From assembly GCA_947303905.1 (NCBI GenBank), contig CAMYZR010000067.1:1-7122 (forward strand): a stretch of 7,122 nucleotides of DNA, read 5' to 3'. How positions within the stretch are numbered: the stretch's first letter is position 1; the number at the start of each line of letters is the position of its first letter. Source of the DNA: an uncultured Atopobiaceae bacterium. GTDB lineage: Bacteria > Actinomycetota > Coriobacteriia > Coriobacteriales > Atopobiaceae. Positions 4,714-7,122 of this stretch are shown piece by piece. Below the pieces are notes generated by a model. The model saw only the letters and a list, made by a program, of their open reading frames with translations, did no database searches and was not told where the DNA came from. Position numbers and translations under genes: made by a program.

Positions 4714-5858
4714 TGAGCCCCGAACTGCTCGCCTACGCACGCGCCTTCGCGCACAAGAACCACGCTGAGGCCCTTCGCCTGCTACGCACACTCGCACGTA
4801 TCCCCGCCCCATCCCAGCACGAAGGGCGGCGTGCATACGAGATCAAGCAGTGGCTGCAAAAGAACGGCATGAATCAGGCCTTGGTGGACGAGGCCAAGAA
4901 CGTCATCTGCCCCTTTGGAGACGATGGGACGTGCGACCTTGTCGTCTTTGCCGCCCACACCGACGTGGTCTTTCCCGACACCGTGGAACTGCCGCTGCGC
5001 GAAGAAGGAGGCCGACTGTACGCGCCGGGTGTAGGTGACGACACCGCCAACCTGGTGGCGCTGCTCATGGCCGCTCGTCACCTGGCACACAACCCGCAGC
5101 TCATACCCGATGGCCTCGGCTTTCTGATCGTGGCCAACTCCTGCGAGGAAGGGCTGGGCAACCTCAAGGGAACCAAGCGGCTGTTTAGAGACTACGGCTC
5201 GCGCATCCGCCGCTTCTACTCCTTCGACCTGTACCTGCCACAGGTGATCGACGAGGCAGTGGGCTCTCACCGTTGGAAGATCGAGGTGCGTACGCAGGGC
5301 GGACACTCGTACTCGAACTTCGGCCGCCCCAACGCCATCGAGCGTCTCTGCGCGATCCTGCAGGCACTCTATGCGCTGCCCCTGCCCCAGGACGCGCCCT
5401 GTACCATCAACGTCGGCCACATCGAGGGCGGTACCACGGTCAACGCCATCGCCGCACAGGCCAAGGCGCTCTTTGAGTACCGCTCGACGTCAGACGCCGT
5501 TCTCCGGGACATGCGACACCTCGTGAGGGCCACGGTCGAAGGCTTTGCCTCCGAGGATGTCGAGGTGTCGATGAAGTCCGTGGGCAGACGGCCCGCGACC
5601 GCAGGCCACATAGAGGGGCTGGCGGAGATGACCGAGCTCTCGCGCGAGGTCATGCATGCCGTCACGGGCGAGGAGCCTGTCGGCAAGGCCGCCTCGACCG
5701 ATGCCAACATACCCCTCAGCCAAGGCGTTCCCGCCAACACGCTCGGTGCGGTACGCGGTGCCCTCCTGCACACCCGTGACGAGTGGGTCGACGGCGCAAG
5801 CGTCGAGGACGGCATGGCCGTGGTGATGGGCATCATGCTCGTCCAGTCAGAGCTTTAG
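4713..5858 (+). CDS. M20-family metallopeptidase (PepT-like di/tripeptidase)
   Basis: The protein (381 residues) is a cytoplasmic two-zinc amidohydrolase/peptidase. All expected metal and catalytic residues are visible: H82 and D84 in AAHTDVV, the bridging D109 in GVGDD, general base E145 and zinc ligand E146 in SCEEGLG, D172 in SFDLYL, and H353 in LHTRDEW. The catalytic domain is split by a lid/dimerisation domain (about residues 184-295) with the conserved GGHSYSNFGRPNAI (196-209), whose H198 normally reaches the partner's active site. The length matches M20 peptidases, but the substrate (tripeptides, dipeptides or another N-acyl compound) cannot be read from sequence. It overlaps the SpeE-like gene by one base and is presumably co-translated with it. 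There is no signal peptide. The 3' end faces the convergent glycerol kinase gene with only 19 bases between the two stop codons. Confidence 0.92.
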   Translation: MSPELLAYARAFAHKNHAEALRLLRTLARIPAPSQHEGRRAYEIKQWLQKNGMNQALVDEAKNVICPFGDDGTCDLVVFAAHTDVVFPDTVELPLREEGGRLYAPGVGDDTANLVALLMAARHLAHNPQLIPDGLGFLIVANSCEEGLGNLKGTKRLFRDYGSRIRRFYSFDLYLPQVIDEAVGSHRWKIEVRTQGGHSYSNFGRPNAIERLCAILQALYALPLPQDAPCTINVGHIEGGTTVNAIAAQAKALFEYRSTSDAVLRDMRHLVRATVEGFASEDVEVSMKSVGRRPATAGHIEGLAEMTELSREVMHAVTGEEPVGKAASTDANIPLSQGVPANTLGAVRGALLHTRDEWVDGASVEDGMAVVMGIMLVQSEL

Positions 5859-5877
5859 TTTGGGGTAGCGCGAAATC

Positions 5878-7122
5878 CTACAGCGTGCGACGCACCGCAT
5901 CCTTCCAACCGTCGAGATAGCCCTCGACCTGCTCCATGGCCATCTTGCGGGTGAAGATGTCGTCGGTCGTACGCAGCTGGCGCAGCTCCTCTACGCCGCT
6001 CCAGTAGCCAACGCCCAGGCCTGCCAGGTAGGCAGCGCCGAGGCTGGTGGTCTCGATGTTCTGCGGGCGCCTCAGCTCGCAGCCCAACAGGTCCGCCTGG
6101 AACTGCATCAGGAAGTTATTGCGGCTTGCCCCGCCGTCCACGTTGAGCGTGGAGATGGGTGCCCCGGCATCGGCCTCCATGGCACGCACGAGGTCAGCAG
6201 ACTGATAGGCCAGCGACTCCAATGCTGCACGCACGACGTGGGCACGGTTCGCGCCACGCGTGAGGCCGCAGATGGTACCGCGCGCGTCAGGCGCCCAGTA
6301 CGGCGCACCAAGGCCCGTGAAGGCCGGCACGATGTACACGCCACCGTTGTCCGCGACGCTGTTGGCAAGGTATTCCGTCTCGCCGGCATCGCGGATGAGG
6401 CCGAGCTCGTCGCGCAGCCACTGGATCACGGCGCCAGCCACAAAGACGCTACCCTCGAGGGCATACTCGGTGTGATCGACATCCGGTGCGCTCGCCGCAA
6501 TGGTGGTGACCAAGTTGTTCTTGCTCTCGCAAGCTTCAGCGCCCGTGTGCAGCAGCAGGAAGCAGCCGGTGCCATAGGTGTTCTTGGCCTGGCCAGCCTC
6601 GAAGCAGCATTGTCCGAAGAGGGCCGACTGCTGGTCGCCTGCCACGCCGCTGATGGGAATGCCCGCCGGCACGCCCGGATAGCTCGTCTCGCCAAAGCTG
6701 CCGGAGGAGCGGCGCACCTCAGGCATCATGCTTGCAGGAATGTTGAACAGCTCGAGCAGCCAGGGGTCCCAGCAGCCCTCGTGGATGTTGTAGAGCATCG
6801 TTCGGCTGGCGTTGGTCACGTCGGTGGCATGCACGAGACCGCCGGTGAGCACCCACACCAGCCAGGTGTCCACGGTGCCAAACAGCAGGTCACCGGCCTC
6901 GGCGCGCGCACGGGCACCCGGCACGTTCTCCAGAATCCATGCGATCTTGGACGCCGAGAAGTACGCGTCCGGCATGAGGCCCGTCTTGGCGCGGACCTTC
7001 TCCGCAATGGCCGGGTCACCACAGAGGCGCTCCACCATGTCGGCCGTACGGCGGCACTGCCACACGATGGCGTTGCAGACGGGCTCTCCGGTGGAGGGGT
7101 CCCACACCACGGTGGTCTCACG
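5878..7122 (-). CDS. glpK: Glycerol kinase, C-terminal part (5' end outside window)
   Basis: The enzyme phosphorylates glycerol with ATP to glycerol-3-phosphate. The 414 visible residues are open to the window edge, starting RETTVVWDPSTGEP. About 85 N-terminal residues of a protein of about 500 lie outside. Family blocks are clear: FGTVDTWLVWVLTGG, ATDVTNASRTMLYNI, ISGVAGDQQSALFGQ (with the catalytic Asp), KNTYGTGCFLL, PAFTGLGAPYW, and the second FGGY signature LNVDGGASRNNFLMQ with SLGAAYLAGL. The regulatory loop before ISGVAGDQQ (coordinates 6646-6696) reads FGETSYPGVPAGIPISG. It lacks the Gly-Thr-Arg of E. coli GlpK that binds fructose-1,6-bisphosphate, and it has no histidine like the HPr-phosphorylated one of enterococcal GlpK. 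Neither classical control is therefore likely. The stop TAG is at 5880-5878. The true start, promoter and any glpF or glpO neighbour cannot be seen. Confidence 0.97.
   Translation of the reverse strand, partial: RETTVVWDPSTGEPVCNAIVWQCRRTADMVERLCGDPAIAEKVRAKTGLMPDAYFSASKIAWILENVPGARARAEAGDLLFGTVDTWLVWVLTGGLVHATDVTNASRTMLYNIHEGCWDPWLLELFNIPASMMPEVRRSSGSFGETSYPGVPAGIPISGVAGDQQSALFGQCCFEAGQAKNTYGTGCFLLLHTGAEACESKNNLVTTIAASAPDVDHTEYALEGSVFVAGAVIQWLRDELGLIRDAGETEYLANSVADNGGVYIVPAFTGLGAPYWAPDARGTICGLTRGANRAHVVRAALESLAYQSADLVRAMEADAGAPISTLNVDGGASRNNFLMQFQADLLGCELRRPQNIETTSLGAAYLAGLGVGYWSGVEELRQLRTTDDIFTRKMAMEQVEGYLDGWKDAVRRTL

Noticed and set aside
3889..4836. Long antisense open frame (315 codons) opposite the SpeE-like gene
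   Set aside because: The + strand frame has recognisable SAM-fold motifs and a good ribosome-binding site. The antisense frame has no family resemblance and is typical of high-GC shadow frames.
7108..7110. GTG as a glpK start codon
   Set aside because: It falls inside the conserved RETTVVWD segment, and the frame stays open to the window edge, so the true start is outside.

Overview
The window is a GC-rich, densely packed stretch of bacterial chromosome. Gene content, codon use and the individual protein sequences suggest a Gram-positive anaerobe of the Coriobacteriia (Olsenella/Atopobium/Collinsella-like). That assignment is an inference from protein style, as no rRNA or other marker gene is present. 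No phage, transposase, CRISPR or tRNA gene was seen.

Layout: (1) At 1-753 the 3' end of an M32 carboxypeptidase gene is followed 9 bases later by dtd (D-aminoacyl-tRNA deacylase), both on the + strand. (2) At 754-1365 is mscL, which encodes a mechanosensitive channel with a C-terminal zinc-ribbon tail. Its upstream region is rich in dyads, and a strong intrinsic terminator follows it. (3) At 1386-1571 are three tandem 62-bp units with nested inverted repeats, filling the gap where two transcription units converge. (4) At 1585-3725 is a minus-strand operon: glycerate kinase first, then, 14 bases downstream, one open frame that joins a gamma-carbonic-anhydrase-like protein to a GNAT acetyltransferase. 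An internal Shine-Dalgarno site lies exactly at the join. (5) At 3726-3876 is a divergent intergenic region with a near-perfect 19-bp palindrome in front of the glycerate kinase gene. (6) At 3877-5858 is a + strand pair with a TGATG overlap: a membrane-anchored spermidine-synthase-fold protein and an M20 metallopeptidase. (7) At 5878-7122 is the 3' part of glpK (glycerol kinase) on the minus strand, running off the right edge.

Most genes are ordinary metabolism or housekeeping. Glycerate kinase and glycerol kinase both feed three-carbon compounds into lower glycolysis, but they are in separate transcription units. M32, Dtd and M20 are peptide or aminoacyl-tRNA hydrolases. No complete novel multi-gene system is evident. 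The points most worth a second look are the 62-bp repeat array, the carbonic-anhydrase/GNAT fusion with its hidden internal ribosome-binding site, the palindromic operator candidate before the glycerate kinase gene, and the translationally coupled SpeE-like/M20 pair.
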